IMG/VR virus record: IMGVR_UViG_3300009790_000040
Location: 1 to 33,269 of that record
Source: a virus
Direction: 5' to 3' (one strand)
Length of the DNA: 33,269 nucleotides
Part shown: piece by piece, positions 1-10,252 of the stretch
Layout: every line of letters begins with the position of its first letter
Numbering within the stretch: position 1 is the first letter of the stretch
Made by a program: the position numbers and the translations under genes
The notes under the pieces: generated by a model
What the model saw: the letters and a program-made list of their open reading frames with translations, nothing else
What the model was told of the DNA's origin: nothing
Databases searched by the model: none

Positions 1-3000
1 CAACACCACCGACACCAACTAGTGCGTTAATGTCTCCTTCAAAACCAGATATAGAATCGATTCTTACATTTGGTCTAGATGTGTAACCAGATCCACCTGA
101 AGTAACCTGTACACCATCAATAAATCCTGAAGTTAGATTTGCAGTTCCTTTAGCATCCTTACCAAAGACTGAACCAAGATAGTCGAATGTGATTAGAGAG
201 TTTGAAGACTCAATAACAGCAACCTCTCTATCTGAAGTCTCACCTTGGATGTCAATAAAGTCACCAGGTTCGATTGGTGGGATAACTTCAGCAGCATCAA
301 CGTCTGCCTCAGAACCAACGTAGGAGAATCCAACAAATGTAGAACCTACACGAGGAATCTCAGAGAAGATGATACGTGAACCAACCAATTCAAAACCTAC
401 GCCTGGTTCCTGTATAACACCATTCAGAGAAACAACGATGTTATTTTCAGGACGGATTGTAGATGACTGAACACCATCTGTAAGCGTTAGTGAGTAGAAT
501 ACATCATTACGTTTGAGGTTGAATGACTGACGTAAGGAGTCAAACTCGAAGGATATATCATCCAACTGTCTCAACTTACCAACGTAGAATCCTGTGAAGG
601 ACGCACCTAGTTCTGGTGGTTCTGTAAACTGAATAGAGTCAGAGAACGCTGTGTATGCGTTAGAAGCACCTGGAGGTTGTAGAATACCATTAACGAATAC
701 GAGAAGATGTCCTGCAGGATCTGGTAGGTACTGCGTACCGTTACCAGTAGTGAGTTTGAATGTATCTTGAACACCATCAAATCCCTTGAATGCTCTCTTC
801 ACACGTGCGAGAAGTTCCTTTTTATTTACTACGATTGCTTTATAATTATCAGCACTAAGAATAGAATCCTTAGTGTTAAATGTACCTTTAATGTTACTGA
901 GATACAATCTCTTATAAACACCACTGTCACGTAAATCTTGAACTAATGCAGATGCTTGACCAGAAGTTACAACCCTTGTAGTTATAGTTGCGTAACCAAC
1001 TGGGAAGTTATTTCCTACTCCATAATCACCTACGAGATCACCATTTGTAAGAGGTGATCCTTGGAAATCAGCGATGTACAAGAAGTTATTATCTAAATCA
1101 ACTTCAGAAATTATTGCGTAAGTGCTAAAGTCTTGAACACCAGCAACAATCTTATAAAGTCTATTCCCAACCGTGAATTCGGTTAATCCACTTATGATTG
1201 AAATACCAATTCTTACATATCCATTTGATGCTATTCTATCACCAACCGTAATATCGAAACCATCAAATTTAAGAACTTCAATGTATTGTCTGGATACTTC
1301 TGGATAAACAGTAGCAGTTGTCTCAAATGAACCAAGTAAAGTCTCAGTATCAACTGTTAGAGTACCACCTGTATTATCAAGTACAGCAGCTTCCGTGCGT
1401 AAGAATGCTGTTGGAGTAGCACTAGCACCACTTGTGTATGCCTTGAATGGAACAGAAGCATCAAATGTACCTCTAAGGTCTATAATTTGAATACGATCTT
1501 CTATAACACTGATAGTTGCAGTTGGTGTAGGATTCCTATCTTGTTCTTCAATAACATCACCGACTGCCCAAGTTCCACCTGTAACAAGAACATCCAAATA
1601 TCTATAGTTTTCATCTTCCCAGAAACCATACACCGTACCAGTTACACTTGCGTCACCCTGTTTCTTAATAACAGAATTCATAAAGAATGGACCGTCTACG
1701 ATAACAGCATCAAATCTAAATCTCTTAAAGACTTGAACAACTGTACCTTCATTCACAGTCATGTTTTCTAATTCTGCATATGCACCTGTATTGAGTCCAT
1801 ATAAGTAATCGGAATCATTTAATCCACCACCTAAAGCAATGATAGAATCTCTAGTTCCATAAGTGTAAGTTGGAACTGTAACTCCATTATTAACAGTGAT
1901 ACCTGTGTAATAAGTATCGAGTGCTAACTGCCCTCCAATTATACTTAAATTTTCACGAATACATCTAGTAACAGATTTATCATTATAATAAGCAGATGCA
2001 TTAGTATCAAAGTACTTATTGTAACTAGAAGCTGGTGCAGGATCTACAAGTGTATTACTTACTGCTTGAGTTGTGTAATCTTCAAGAGCTCTTAAAGCAT
2101 AAGCCTTAACATTATACTCAGTATCTGCATAGAATACTTCACCCAATTCAGATGTATAAGGATCTATTGCACCCTTAGATAGTTTAGCACCCCACATGTA
2201 TAAACCACTAGAACCATCTCCAAGATATACTAGAGAGTTATTCTCATTGTATACTAAGAATAATGCTCTTAACTCAGCGAATCCAAATGATATTGTTGTT
2301 GTTATAAATGCTCTATACCATCCATTACCATAAGGAACTGAACCGTATGCAACTGGAGTAATACCACCTTGAGGTTGGAATAAAGTTCCAGCAGCACCAG
2401 TAGCAAGATTTAAATCAAAGAATATATCTTGCTGACCAACTGTACCAGAATCCATAGCCAGTCCAAAACGAACTTGAGAGTACTCATCAGCCTTAAAGAA
2501 TACAGAGAATGTGTAAGTCTGATTATCATCTTCGCTTGCTGCACCACCTTCATCAAATGTATTAGTAGTATCATCAAATTTAATAACACCATCATCCCAA
2601 GTATCATATTGAGTTAGACTATAATTTCTATAGGTATAATGATAGTTAGTGTTTGTATATGCAATTAACTTCTCTGCAGTTTGTGTACCATCTGGTGATA
2701 CTGCAAAGTCATCACTGATAACAATATAACCAGGAGCCCAATTGAGTCTGATTGCTTCTGGATTTGTCCATAAATTAGGAGAAGAAATTTGACCAGAAAT
2801 ATTTGAAGTAATATTCTTAGCAAAATTAATAGTTCTCACATTTGCTGGTTTGTTAAACCAAGTGTATGGATATCCAACACCCTTAATAGCAACATCTGCT
2901 GTAGCACCAGAACGTGTTCCATCTAACTTATCATTACCTTCCCAAGGAGTACCATACCATTTACCAACAGTTAATTTTTTAGTATCAGTACTAAATTCAA

Positions 3001-6000
3001 GAACTACTGCAGATCCATTACTTCCTTGAGATGTTATCATTTCACCAACTTGGAAATTCAAATCTACATTTTCAAGAATAATATCGTGTGCTACTGTACT
3101 ATCAGTAATATCAGTTGTGATGAGATCATGCGACATATTAGTTACAATACTATCAAGCCAAGTATCATAATCAGTGTTCCAAATGCCTGAACCAAACTGT
3201 GAATTAACTAGAGTTGTAATCTCTTCTTTATAATATCCTCTATTGTAAATAAGGTTCTTAGCAGCACCTCTCATTGCCAACTTACCAGGAGCAAGTATAT
3301 TAAGAGCGATATCAACCAATTCGATAAATCTAGTTACTATTGGATTAACATCAATTGGAGTTAATGCATCTCTAAATGCAGCACTTGTAGCATAGTTAAA
3401 GTTGTAATTTGGTGAAGATTCACTTGAACCTAAATCATACAATCTATTTTTAATTGCATGCTCACCCAATTCCTTCATTTGCTCTATAGCATAAACTGTT
3501 GCTAATAACTCATCTTCAATATAATTGATTTGTATTGTGGTAGATAAGTAATTTTCCATTGCAGCAATGGTACTATTATTTCCACCTGTTTGTAAATCTG
3601 AAATTATTCCTAGAATAATCAATTGAATATCACGTTGACATGTTGCAACACCGCCTGGTTCTGGATATAAGAACGCAGAGTAGGTAGGACCACCTTCTAC
3701 TAGACTGTAAGTAAACTCTTGAGTAACCTTACCTGTAATTTCTTGAGAAATACCTTTTCTGTTAAAGTATAATCTATCGGCAGCAATTGCATAATCTGGA
3801 TGTGTTGGTGCAATAATATCATTAGCAATTTCAACTAAACTATCAATTGCTTCCTGAACATCAACACAATCACCAGGAGCAGTTATACCATTAGCAGTTG
3901 CACTAACAAATGTATGTGCAGCAGTGTTACTAATAGGATAATTTGGTTCCTTATTAACATTAACTGTAACTGTTGTTCCCGTTACTGAAAGAATCTTAAG
4001 GTTCTTACCGCTTGCATAATCAGCACCAGTATCAGTTCCAGCAACACCAGAAGAACGTGGATATGTACCATTCGCAACACCTGAACCAGGATTACAAGAG
4101 AATGTTAATGAACCATCTGCTATCTGAATATATCTTCCAACAATAAGTGAGTGAGAACCAATTGTGATTTCTAAATCACCTGTAGTTGGACTGTATACTG
4201 CTCCAGTTGCAGTAAATTGAGTTGCGGTTGATTGTGTAATACCCCAATCACCAACAATAATCTTATCAGTATTATCTGAAGTTAGATTACCAGTGATTGC
4301 TTGCTTCATATAATGTGCAAGACGTAAATGAGCATATACAGACTGGAATAATTGTAATCTAATATGTAACAATATGTCGTTTGCACCAAGATATCTCTTA
4401 GCAACATTTACAGTATTGAAGTTACCACCTTGTCTAAGGTCTTTAATAAATTCCTGTAAAATTAATGCTAAATCAGTCTTACACTGTAGAGTACCATTTC
4501 CACTACCATCTTGGTTTCTAGGCATATCCAAAGCAAGGTCTGGATATAAAGTAAGCATATCATTAGATGCTTTATCTACAATCGGACCAGCATTTGCTTC
4601 AACTAAATCAGCAGCATCTTGGAATCTATATCTAGAAGTATCACCAATTTGAATTGCATAAATTAAATCATTAGTAGCATCATGTAATGAAATTGGGAAT
4701 TGTTCTTCTAAGTATGCATATACACGTCCACCGAGGAATTCGTTTTCTGGTGATGGAGTCATTCTTGTTATAGTACCAAGATGATCTATTGGTGATGCTA
4801 AATTAGCGTCTTCTAAAGTATCAGTAACTACATCAATTAAGTTTTCTACAGTTGCTTGAACATCTACACAATCTTCAACACTGTAATCCATAACAGTAAC
4901 ACAATCAGTTTCAGCAGAAACAAAATTATGCTTAGTTAGAACCTTTTTAACAGCACCAGGATTTGCACTTACAAATGTGTGTGTACTTGCTGGACTGTAT
5001 ATAACATTACCACTAGAAGCATTACCAGTAAATGTGTGTGCATAAGCACCACCAGTTAGAACCGCAGCTCTCTTAATACAATTAGTCGCATAAGATTTAC
5101 CAGATACAAATGTATGTGTGGTAACGTTAGAAGAAGGTATTACATCTAAAACTTGAACTTGGAAGGTATATGTTGTCAATCCTGTAGATAGAACTTTCAA
5201 CCACTTACCAGAAGCAGGGTCAGTAGCACGTGGATATCTATGCTCAGTTGCATTACCATCCTTAGTACATGTAAATGTTAAAGACTCATCATCAAACTTG
5301 ACATACTCTCCAGCATCCATGTTATGAACAATGCTAGTTGTAATAGTCATTATACCTGTCCAACCACTATATGATATTCCAGTTGGTGTGTACTTATCGT
5401 ATACTGTATAGAACGCATGTTCTGTAGTATTACTAATAGCACCATTTGATATATTAACAGTCACAGAAGTTGCTGTTTTAGAAGTTATAGGATGTGATTT
5501 ATTGTAACCCCAGTCACTTGTACGTGGATAGTAGTGAATAGTATTACCACCATCTTGAGCACAAATAAATCCAAATGACTGTTTAGCAATCTTAATACCA
5601 TCACCAACATCAAGACTATGAGCACCAATGTCAATAGTTAACATTCCAGTAGTAGGATCATATGCTGTTGTTGAACCAGCAGCAAGTGATGGGTTGTAAC
5701 CTTTAATAGGAGACTTACCAACATTAACTTCAATCATTCCATTCTGTGCTCTGATTCCACCAATCTCAGCTTTTGTAAAAGCATGAGTGGAAGTATCTGA
5801 AGATATACCAACATTAACTTCAAAGGTATCATTAGTCTTATTGGAAATTTGTAACCATCTTCCACTTGCAGGATCACTAGGACGTGGGTACTTATGATCA
5901 GTAGTGTATCCATCTAGATTACATCTGAATGTTAAAGATTCATCAACAATCTGAATATAATCTCCATTACTTAATCCATGACCAGTCAATGTAATTTGCA

Positions 6001-9000
6001 TTACACCTGTTGCAGGAATAAATGCTGCACCACTAGCAGTACCTGAATTATAGAATACATCAGTTACAGGTATTGACTTAGAATCACCATATGGGTCAGT
6101 AGCACGTGGATATGTCTTAGTTGCGGTATTACCATCCATGTCGCAAGTAAATTGCAAAGTGTTATTGGTAATAACAACATTAGAACCTTTACGCATTCCA
6201 TGCTGACCAATGGTTAAGGTCATAGCACCCGTTTCTGCATTGTAAGTAGCAGCAGATGGTGTAAATGTTTGGTTAGTTCCAGGTGTACCTACATTAACTG
6301 TAATTGTAGTTGCATCAGCACCAGTAACTTCCAATTCTTTACCAGAAGCACGTACGTCATGTCCAGGTCTAGGATAAGATTTACTTTCCTGATTGTTATC
6401 CATTGTACATGTAAACTTCAATGCTTCATCATCAATCATGATGATATCGCCAGTTGCTAATCCATGTCCTCCAATAGTAAGAACTAGATTACCGTTTGAA
6501 GTATCGTAAGTTGCACCAGTAGGAGTTAAAGGTTTGTAATTTTTATTGAATGAAGTAGGACCAACATTAACAGTAAATGTATTAGTATCAAATTTTGTTA
6601 CTGGTAATACTTGTTTTGCTGAAGGATCTGTAGAACGAGGGTACTTATGATTAGTTGCATTATCATCATAATCACAAGTCATTGTCAATCCATCTGTTTT
6701 TATAGCAACTGATCTTCCTTTCTTAGTGAAGCAACCACCTTCAGCCCCAATTAATGTGTGAGTGTATCTACCACCAGTTCTAATTACAGCACGTGTCAAT
6801 CCATTTGCTACAGCAGATTGGAATTGATGAGTTGTGGTATTAGAAGAAGTACCTACATTAATAGCAAATGTATCCTTAGTAACACTAGAAACCTCTAGAT
6901 ACGTTCCGCTAGCTGGGTCAGTAGCACGTGGGTATGTATGATCAGTCTGATAGTTATCTTGTAGACAACGGAATGTCATTGAACCATCATCAATCTTAAC
7001 CATATCACCATTCTCAAATCCATGATTCGGAATAGTAAGAACCATTGCACCAGTTGCAGGAGTAAATGCTGCACCAGTTATAGTAAATTTCTCTCCACCA
7101 GGTTGGAATTCGTGTGTATAATCACCACCAACAGTAAATGCTTTATCTACTGTTAGTCCACCCTTCCAGAAGTGAGTGTATTGTCCACCACACTTGATAG
7201 CATCTGCAGATGCAGACTGGAATACATGAGTTGTAGTATTTGAAGATATACCAACATCAACAGTAATTACACCAGTTGGTCTCTTCATGCCATTTGCAGC
7301 AAAAGATACGAAGGTATGAGTTGATGTATCGCTAGACTTACCAATGAAGACATCAAATGTATCTGTCTGAACGTTATCTAATGGTAACCATTCAAAGTAG
7401 GATGGGTCTGTACGTCTTGGATATGCATGGTTTGTAGCATCACTATCTTTAGCACAAGTAAATGTTACTGCACCTTCATCTAGTCTAACCTTATCATTTG
7501 CCTTAACCAATCCATTAGCAACTGATGATACCCATACATGAGTTGTATTATTGGAAATAGGTGCATCACCAAATGCATTACCAACAGTCATACTGAAATC
7601 GTTAGCACTTGTGCGGAGAATTGGGAAGAATCTTCCACTAGCAAAGTCACTAGATCTTGGATATGAATGGTTAGTAGAATTACCATCTTCAGCACAAGTA
7701 AAGACTAAAGAATTATCAGCAATCTTAACCATATCACCAGTCACAAATCCATGATTAGCACATGTTACATATAGTTCACCTGTTGCTGGATTAAATGATG
7801 TACCACTTTCTGCAGTCTTTGTAGTTGGAGCAGTAAATCCATGACCAGCTAGAGTTATGGTCATCATACCTGTGGTTGGAGTATATGCTGCTAATGTTGG
7901 TGAATGTTGAGTAGTCTTAACATCCTGAACATAAGTTGCAGTGTTGTATGCATAGTCAGCACCACCAGGAGCATTAGAACCAGATGCACGAGGATATGTC
8001 TTATCTGTTGTTTGTCCATCAAGATCACAACGGAATGTTAATGAATCTTGCTCAATATAAACAGAATCACCAGCTCTTGTAATTCCATTTTCAACACAAC
8101 TTACAAATGTATGAGTGTAATCACCACCAGTAATTACAGCACCTGATAGAGATGAATGATAGTTATGAGTACCAGCATGACTAATTGCAGTATTTTGTGA
8201 CTCGTTAACGTTTATAGTAATAGTTGTAGCATCAGCTCCTGTTATAGTAACAGCAGTATTGTACGCATAGTCCTCATTATCAGTTGTATTAGCACCGTAT
8301 GATCTTGGATATGATTTCTGAGTAGAGAATCCATCTCCACCATAATCACAAACAAATGTGATTGAATTATCTTTTAATCTTATGCTAGTTCCAACTGAAA
8401 GACTATGTGTACCAATAGTAAGTATTAAATCACCAGATACAGGATCATAATTAGCATTAGAAACATCAAAGTCTAATTGTGGTGAAGTTCCTACTGTAAC
8501 ATCGAATGTGTTATCAGTAACATTAGAAATAAGCATCCACTTTCCAGACTGAGGGTCTGTAGACCTTGGATATGTATGATTACTACCATGTTGGTCTAAT
8601 GAACATGTCAATGATAATGCATCGTCAGCAATCTTAATCTTATCCCCTACTAAGAATCCATGATTAGGAATAGTAACTGTCATTACACCAGTTGTAGGTA
8701 TATAAACAGCATTTGTTGCTGTATGACTAGTAGCATCCTTAATCCAATGATTACTGAGAGTAAGATCCATAATACCTGTCTCAGGTACATATACAGCAGC
8801 AGAAGGTGTGTATGCGTGGAACTTACTCTTACCAACATTAACATCAAATCCATTATTATGCTGCTTAATACCGTCAGCTAATCCAGAAACGAAATTGTGT
8901 GTATAAGCACCAAATACAGTTCTACCAACAAATACGTCAAATGTAGTATTTGTTGAAGCTTCTACAACACTCCATCCTCTTCTATACACTGGGTCAGTCT

Positions 9001-10231
9001 TACGAGGATATGCGTGGTTTGTAGAGTAACCATCTTTACCACAACTAAAGGTAATAGCACCTTCTTCAAATCTAACTAACTCACCAGCAACTTTCATGCA
9101 AGGGTTAGTAGTTACACCAACACATGTATGCTCACTAAGATCTTGAGACTTACCTATAAACAAATCAAATGTATTTGCAGTTCTATTCTGTGCAGGTAAC
9201 CATTCATCTCTTGCAGGGTCACCTGAACGTGGATAGTAATGGTCTGTTGTCTCGTCATCTAATCCACAACGGAATATAAATGCACCATCATTAAGTCTAA
9301 CAAGGTTACCATTGTATACCTGATGACCAGTTGATGAGATAGTTAACATTCCAGTAGCAGGGTCATAAGCAGCACCAGTACAATTTCTAGTACTTGGTGG
9401 GTTTAATAATGAACCGCAAGTAACAGTCATCATACCTGTTAATGGGTTGTATGATGCATTAGTTGCAGTCCTATTAATTTCTGAAATTGAAATTACATCA
9501 ACAGCAGTACCACGAGCAGGGTCAGTTAATCTTGGATATGCATGGTCGGTTGCTCCACCATCCATAGCACATGAGAAGAGGAATGCTCCATCTCTAAGTC
9601 TAATGCTATCACCAACCATTATATTCATATTTCCACCTAATCCAGGAGAACCAGGAGCAGAAGTAGTAATTGTTAATGAACCAGTTATAGGATTATAGTT
9701 TGCACTAGAAACATCATATGCAATATTATGTGTCTTACCAACATCTAAAGTAATGGTGTCATCCTTATGAATAATACCATTAGGATCTGCAGCCTTAAAT
9801 GTATGTAATGAAAGGTAAGTGGATATACCAACATTTACATCAAATGTATCCTTGGTTATATTAACAATCTTATGCTGTCTACCGCTAGATGGGTCTGTTG
9901 ACCGTGGATATCTATGTTGAGTTATATTATTATCTAATAAACACTCAAATGTAATTGATTCATCAACAATACGAACCTTATCACCATGAGAGAATCCATG
10001 ATTGAATACGGTAACTGTTAATAAACCTGTTTGTGGTGTATAAGATGCCCCGTTACATGTATATGATGTTCCTTCAAACAAGATAGGAACACTATCATTG
10101 TAAATAAAGTCGTTCTCTCTTGGATAGTACTTAGTTGATTGCAATCCATCCATAGTACACTTGAATGGAAGACTACCTTTAGCAACCTTAATATTTGTAC
10201 CTGCTCTTAATCTATGCTCACCAATATTCAT
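1..10231 (-). CDS. Giant modular tail/baseplate fibre protein, C-terminal part (partial, runs off the left edge)
   Basis: The frame is open from position 10252 to the left edge, with no stop. The first ATG is at 10231-10229 and gives at least 3,410 residues. It has only a weak ribosome binding site (AGG about 10 bases upstream). The upstream gene ends at 10246 in the middle of a repeat unit that this frame completes, so I infer this is the continuation of the 4,658-residue protein rather than an independent gene. In order of translation, the content is about 18 'YPRS.DP' repeats (10244 to about 4040), two helical modules starting with Cys (4483-4272 and 3640-3429), a jelly-roll-like domain (about 2525-2150), and two 'NGV/I.Q.PG' fibre modules (about 770-370). 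It closes with a GSGYTSRP glycine repeat at the edge. I see no membrane segment or signal peptide. The role is inferred as a virion appendage from repeat type and its place behind gp6. Confidence 0.8.
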   Translation of the reverse strand, partial: MNIGEHRLRAGTNIKVAKGSLPFKCTMDGLQSTKYYPRENDFIYNDSVPILFEGTSYTCNGASYTPQTGLLTVTVFNHGFSHGDKVRIVDESITFECLLDNNITQHRYPRSTDPSSGRQHKIVNITKDTFDVNVGISTYLSLHTFKAADPNGIIHKDDTITLDVGKTHNIAYDVSSANYNPITGSLTITTSAPGSPGLGGNMNIMVGDSIRLRDGAFLFSCAMDGGATDHAYPRLTDPARGTAVDVISISEINRTATNASYNPLTGMMTVTCGSLLNPPSTRNCTGAAYDPATGMLTISSTGHQVYNGNLVRLNDGAFIFRCGLDDETTDHYYPRSGDPARDEWLPAQNRTANTFDLFIGKSQDLSEHTCVGVTTNPCMKVAGELVRFEEGAITFSCGKDGYSTNHAYPRKTDPVYRRGWSVVEASTNTTFDVFVGRTVFGAYTHNFVSGLADGIKQHNNGFDVNVGKSKFHAYTPSAAVYVPETGIMDLTLSNHWIKDATSHTATNAVYIPTTGVMTVTIPNHGFLVGDKIKIADDALSLTCSLDQHGSNHTYPRSTDPQSGKWMLISNVTDNTFDVTVGTSPQLDFDVSNANYDPVSGDLILTIGTHSLSVGTSIRLKDNSITFVCDYGGDGFSTQKSYPRSYGANTTDNEDYAYNTAVTITGADATTITINVNESQNTAISHAGTHNYHSSLSGAVITGGDYTHTFVSCVENGITRAGDSVYIEQDSLTFRCDLDGQTTDKTYPRASGSNAPGGADYAYNTATYVQDVKTTQHSPTLAAYTPTTGMMTITLAGHGFTAPTTKTAESGTSFNPATGELYVTCANHGFVTGDMVKIADNSLVFTCAEDGNSTNHSYPRSSDFASGRFFPILRTSANDFSMTVGNAFGDAPISNNTTHVWVSSVANGLVKANDKVRLDEGAVTFTCAKDSDATNHAYPRRTDPSYFEWLPLDNVQTDTFDVFIGKSSDTSTHTFVSFAANGMKRPTGVITVDVGISSNTTTHVFQSASADAIKCGGQYTHFWKGGLTVDKAFTVGGDYTHEFQPGGEKFTITGAAFTPATGAMVLTIPNHGFENGDMVKIDDGSMTFRCLQDNYQTDHTYPRATDPASGTYLEVSSVTKDTFAINVGTSSNTTTHQFQSAVANGLTRAVIRTGGRYTHTLIGAEGGCFTKKGRSVAIKTDGLTMTCDYDDNATNHKYPRSTDPSAKQVLPVTKFDTNTFTVNVGPTSFNKNYKPLTPTGATYDTSNGNLVLTIGGHGLATGDIIMIDDEALKFTCTMDNNQESKSYPRPGHDVRASGKELEVTGADATTITVNVGTPGTNQTFTPSAATYNAETGAMTLTIGQHGMRKGSNVVITNNTLQFTCDMDGNTATKTYPRATDPYGDSKSIPVTDVFYNSGTASGAAFIPATGVMQITLTGHGLSNGDYIQIVDESLTFRCNLDGYTTDHKYPRPSDPASGRWLQISNKTNDTFEVNVGISSDTSTHAFTKAEIGGIRAQNGMIEVNVGKSPIKGYNPSLAAGSTTAYDPTTGMLTIDIGAHSLDVGDGIKIAKQSFGFICAQDGGNTIHYYPRTSDWGYNKSHPITSKTATSVTVNISNGAISNTTEHAFYTVYDKYTPTGISYSGWTGIMTITTSIVHNMDAGEYVKFDDESLTFTCTKDGNATEHRYPRATDPASGKWLKVLSTGLTTYTFQVQVLDVIPSSNVTTHTFVSGKSYATNCIKRAAVLTGGAYAHTFTGNASSGNVIYSPASTHTFVSANPGAVKKVLTKHNFVSAETDCVTVMDYSVEDCVDVQATVENLIDVVTDTLEDANLASPIDHLGTITRMTPSPENEFLGGRVYAYLEEQFPISLHDATNDLIYAIQIGDTSRYRFQDAADLVEANAGPIVDKASNDMLTLYPDLALDMPRNQDGSGNGTLQCKTDLALILQEFIKDLRQGGNFNTVNVAKRYLGANDILLHIRLQLFQSVYAHLRLAHYMKQAITGNLTSDNTDKIIVGDWGITQSTATQFTATGAVYSPTTGDLEITIGSHSLIVGRYIQIADGSLTFSCNPGSGVANGTYPRSSGVAGTDTGADYASGKNLKILSVTGTTVTVNVNKEPNYPISNTAAHTFVSATANGITAPGDCVDVQEAIDSLVEIANDIIAPTHPDYAIAADRLYFNRKGISQEITGKVTQEFTYSLVEGGPTYSAFLYPEPGGVATCQRDIQLIILGIISDLQTGGNNSTIAAMENYLSTTIQINYIEDELLATVYAIEQMKELGEHAIKNRLYDLGSSESSPNYNFNYATSAAFRDALTPIDVNPIVTRFIELVDIALNILAPGKLAMRGAAKNLIYNRGYYKEEITTLVNSQFGSGIWNTDYDTWLDSIVTNMSHDLITTDITDSTVAHDIILENVDLNFQVGEMITSQGSNGSAVVLEFSTDTKKLTVGKWYGTPWEGNDKLDGTRSGATADVAIKGVGYPYTWFNKPANVRTINFAKNITSNISGQISSPNLWTNPEAIRLNWAPGYIVISDDFAVSPDGTQTAEKLIAYTNTNYHYTYRNYSLTQYDTWDDGVIKFDDTTNTFDEGGAASEDDNQTYTFSVFFKADEYSQVRFGLAMDSGTVGQQDIFFDLNLATGAAGTLFQPQGGITPVAYGSVPYGNGWYRAFITTTISFGFAELRALFLVYNENNSLVYLGDGSSGLYMWGAKLSKGAIDPYTSELGEVFYADTEYNVKAYALRALEDYTTQAVSNTLVDPAPASSYNKYFDTNASAYYNDKSVTRCIRENLSIIGGQLALDTYYTGITVNNGVTVPTYTYGTRDSIIALGGGLNDSDYLYGLNTGAYAELENMTVNEGTVVQVFKRFRFDAVIVDGPFFMNSVIKKQGDASVTGTVYGFWEDENYRYLDVLVTGGTWAVGDVIEEQDRNPTPTATISVIEDRIQIIDLRGTFDASVPFKAYTSGASATPTAFLRTEAAVLDNTGGTLTVDTETLLGSFETTATVYPEVSRQYIEVLKFDGFDITVGDRIASNGYVRIGISIISGLTEFTVGNRLYKIVAGVQDFSTYAIISEVDLDNNFLYIADFQGSPLTNGDLVGDYGVGNNFPVGYATITTRVVTSGQASALVQDLRDSGVYKRLYLSNIKGTFNTKDSILSADNYKAIVVNKKELLARVKRAFKGFDGVQDTFKLTTGNGTQYLPDPAGHLLVFVNGILQPPGASNAYTAFSDSIQFTEPPELGASFTGFYVGKLRQLDDISFEFDSLRQSFNLKRNDVFYSLTLTDGVQSSTIRPENNIVVSLNGVIQEPGVGFELVGSRIIFSEIPRVGSTFVGFSYVGSEADVDAAEVIPPIEPGDFIDIQGETSDREVAVIESSNSLITFDYLGSVFGKDAKGTANLTSGFIDGVQVTSGGSGYTSRPNVRIDSISGFEGDINALVGVGGV
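370..770 (-). repeat. Two 'NG(I/V)(L/I)Q.PG' fibre modules
   Basis: Translation gives 'LLVFVNGILQPPG' with 'SIQFTEPPELGASFTGFYVG', then 'NIVVSLNGVIQEPGVGFELV' with 'RIIFSEIPRVGSTFVGFSYV'. This 'VFVNG.LQ.PG.(A/G)(Y/F)....(I/V).F...P..G..F.G.Y.G' unit is widespread in cyanophage and other myovirus tail-fibre proteins. A related unit lies near 13330-13480 ('LMVVLNGVVQNPETAFTI'), and two more distant ones are near the N-terminus of the giant protein. Confidence 0.7.
2150..2525 (-). other. Jelly-roll (carbohydrate-binding-like) domain in the giant protein
   Basis: Minus-strand translation gives 'QTYTFSVFFKADEYSQVRFG', then 'FFDLNLATGAAG', then 'GNGWYRAFITTTISF' and 'LYMWGAKLSKG'. The pattern 'YTFSV(F/Y).KA' followed by 'G.WYR..IT' and 'L.(M/I)WGA.L..G' is typical of phage tail carbohydrate-binding jelly rolls (family resemblance from memory). 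This is the third jelly-roll-like domain in the whole protein, after the two LamG-like domains. Sugar binding is inferred. Confidence 0.6.
3429..3640 (-). repeat. Helical module starting with Cys, copy 3
   Basis: This stretch of the giant protein begins 'CQRDIQLIILGIISDLQTGG' and continues with a segment containing 'YL', 'IEDELLATVYAIEQMK' and 'AIKNRLYDL'. It is predicted helical from its residue pattern and contrasts with the beta-rich neighbourhood. It matches the modules at 4272-4483 and about 10695-10917 position by position: Cys, Asp, Ile/Leu-rich helix, 'GGN', 'Y', 'E/QL..(S/T)VYA', 'AI..N'. Confidence 0.7.
4272..4483 (-). repeat. Helical module starting with Cys, copy 2
   Basis: It begins 'CKTDLALILQEFIKDLRQGG' and continues with 'AKRYLGANDILLHIRLQLFQ', 'SVYAHLRLAHYMKQAI' and 'TGNL'. 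The spacing of Cys, the 'DL..GGN' turn, 'RYL' and 'SVYA' is the same as in copy 3 at 3429-3640. It sits just before a YPRS-type repeat end ('GTYPRSSGVAG', about 4050) in translation order. It may form a rigid spacer or oligomerisation segment (inference). Confidence 0.7.
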
Positions 10232-10243
10232 CTTAAGAAGACC

Positions 10244-10252
10244 TGTTAACCG
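10244..10252 (-). other. Frame break inside a repeat of the giant gene (-1 shift or 1-base deletion)
   Basis: Minus-strand codons read ACT TAT AGC GGT TAA, where the first frame stops. Re-reading one T, or restoring one missing base, gives GGT TTA ACA GGT CTT CTT. The resulting protein 'ATYSGLTGLLKMNIGEHRL' aligns without gaps to the next repeat 'ASYTPQTGLLTVTVFNHGF'. There is no canonical X XXY YYZ slippery heptamer at the junction, only C GGT TAA. I therefore favour a one-base deletion or an assembly error over programmed frameshifting. Confidence 0.85.

Noticed and set aside
1487-9698. Several plus-strand frames of 60-97 codons opposite the repeat region
   Set aside because: They are Cys/Ser/Thr-rich or Leu/Pro-rich shadow translations of the minus-strand repeats, recurring because the repeats recur. 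The minus strand is fully open and domain-bearing.
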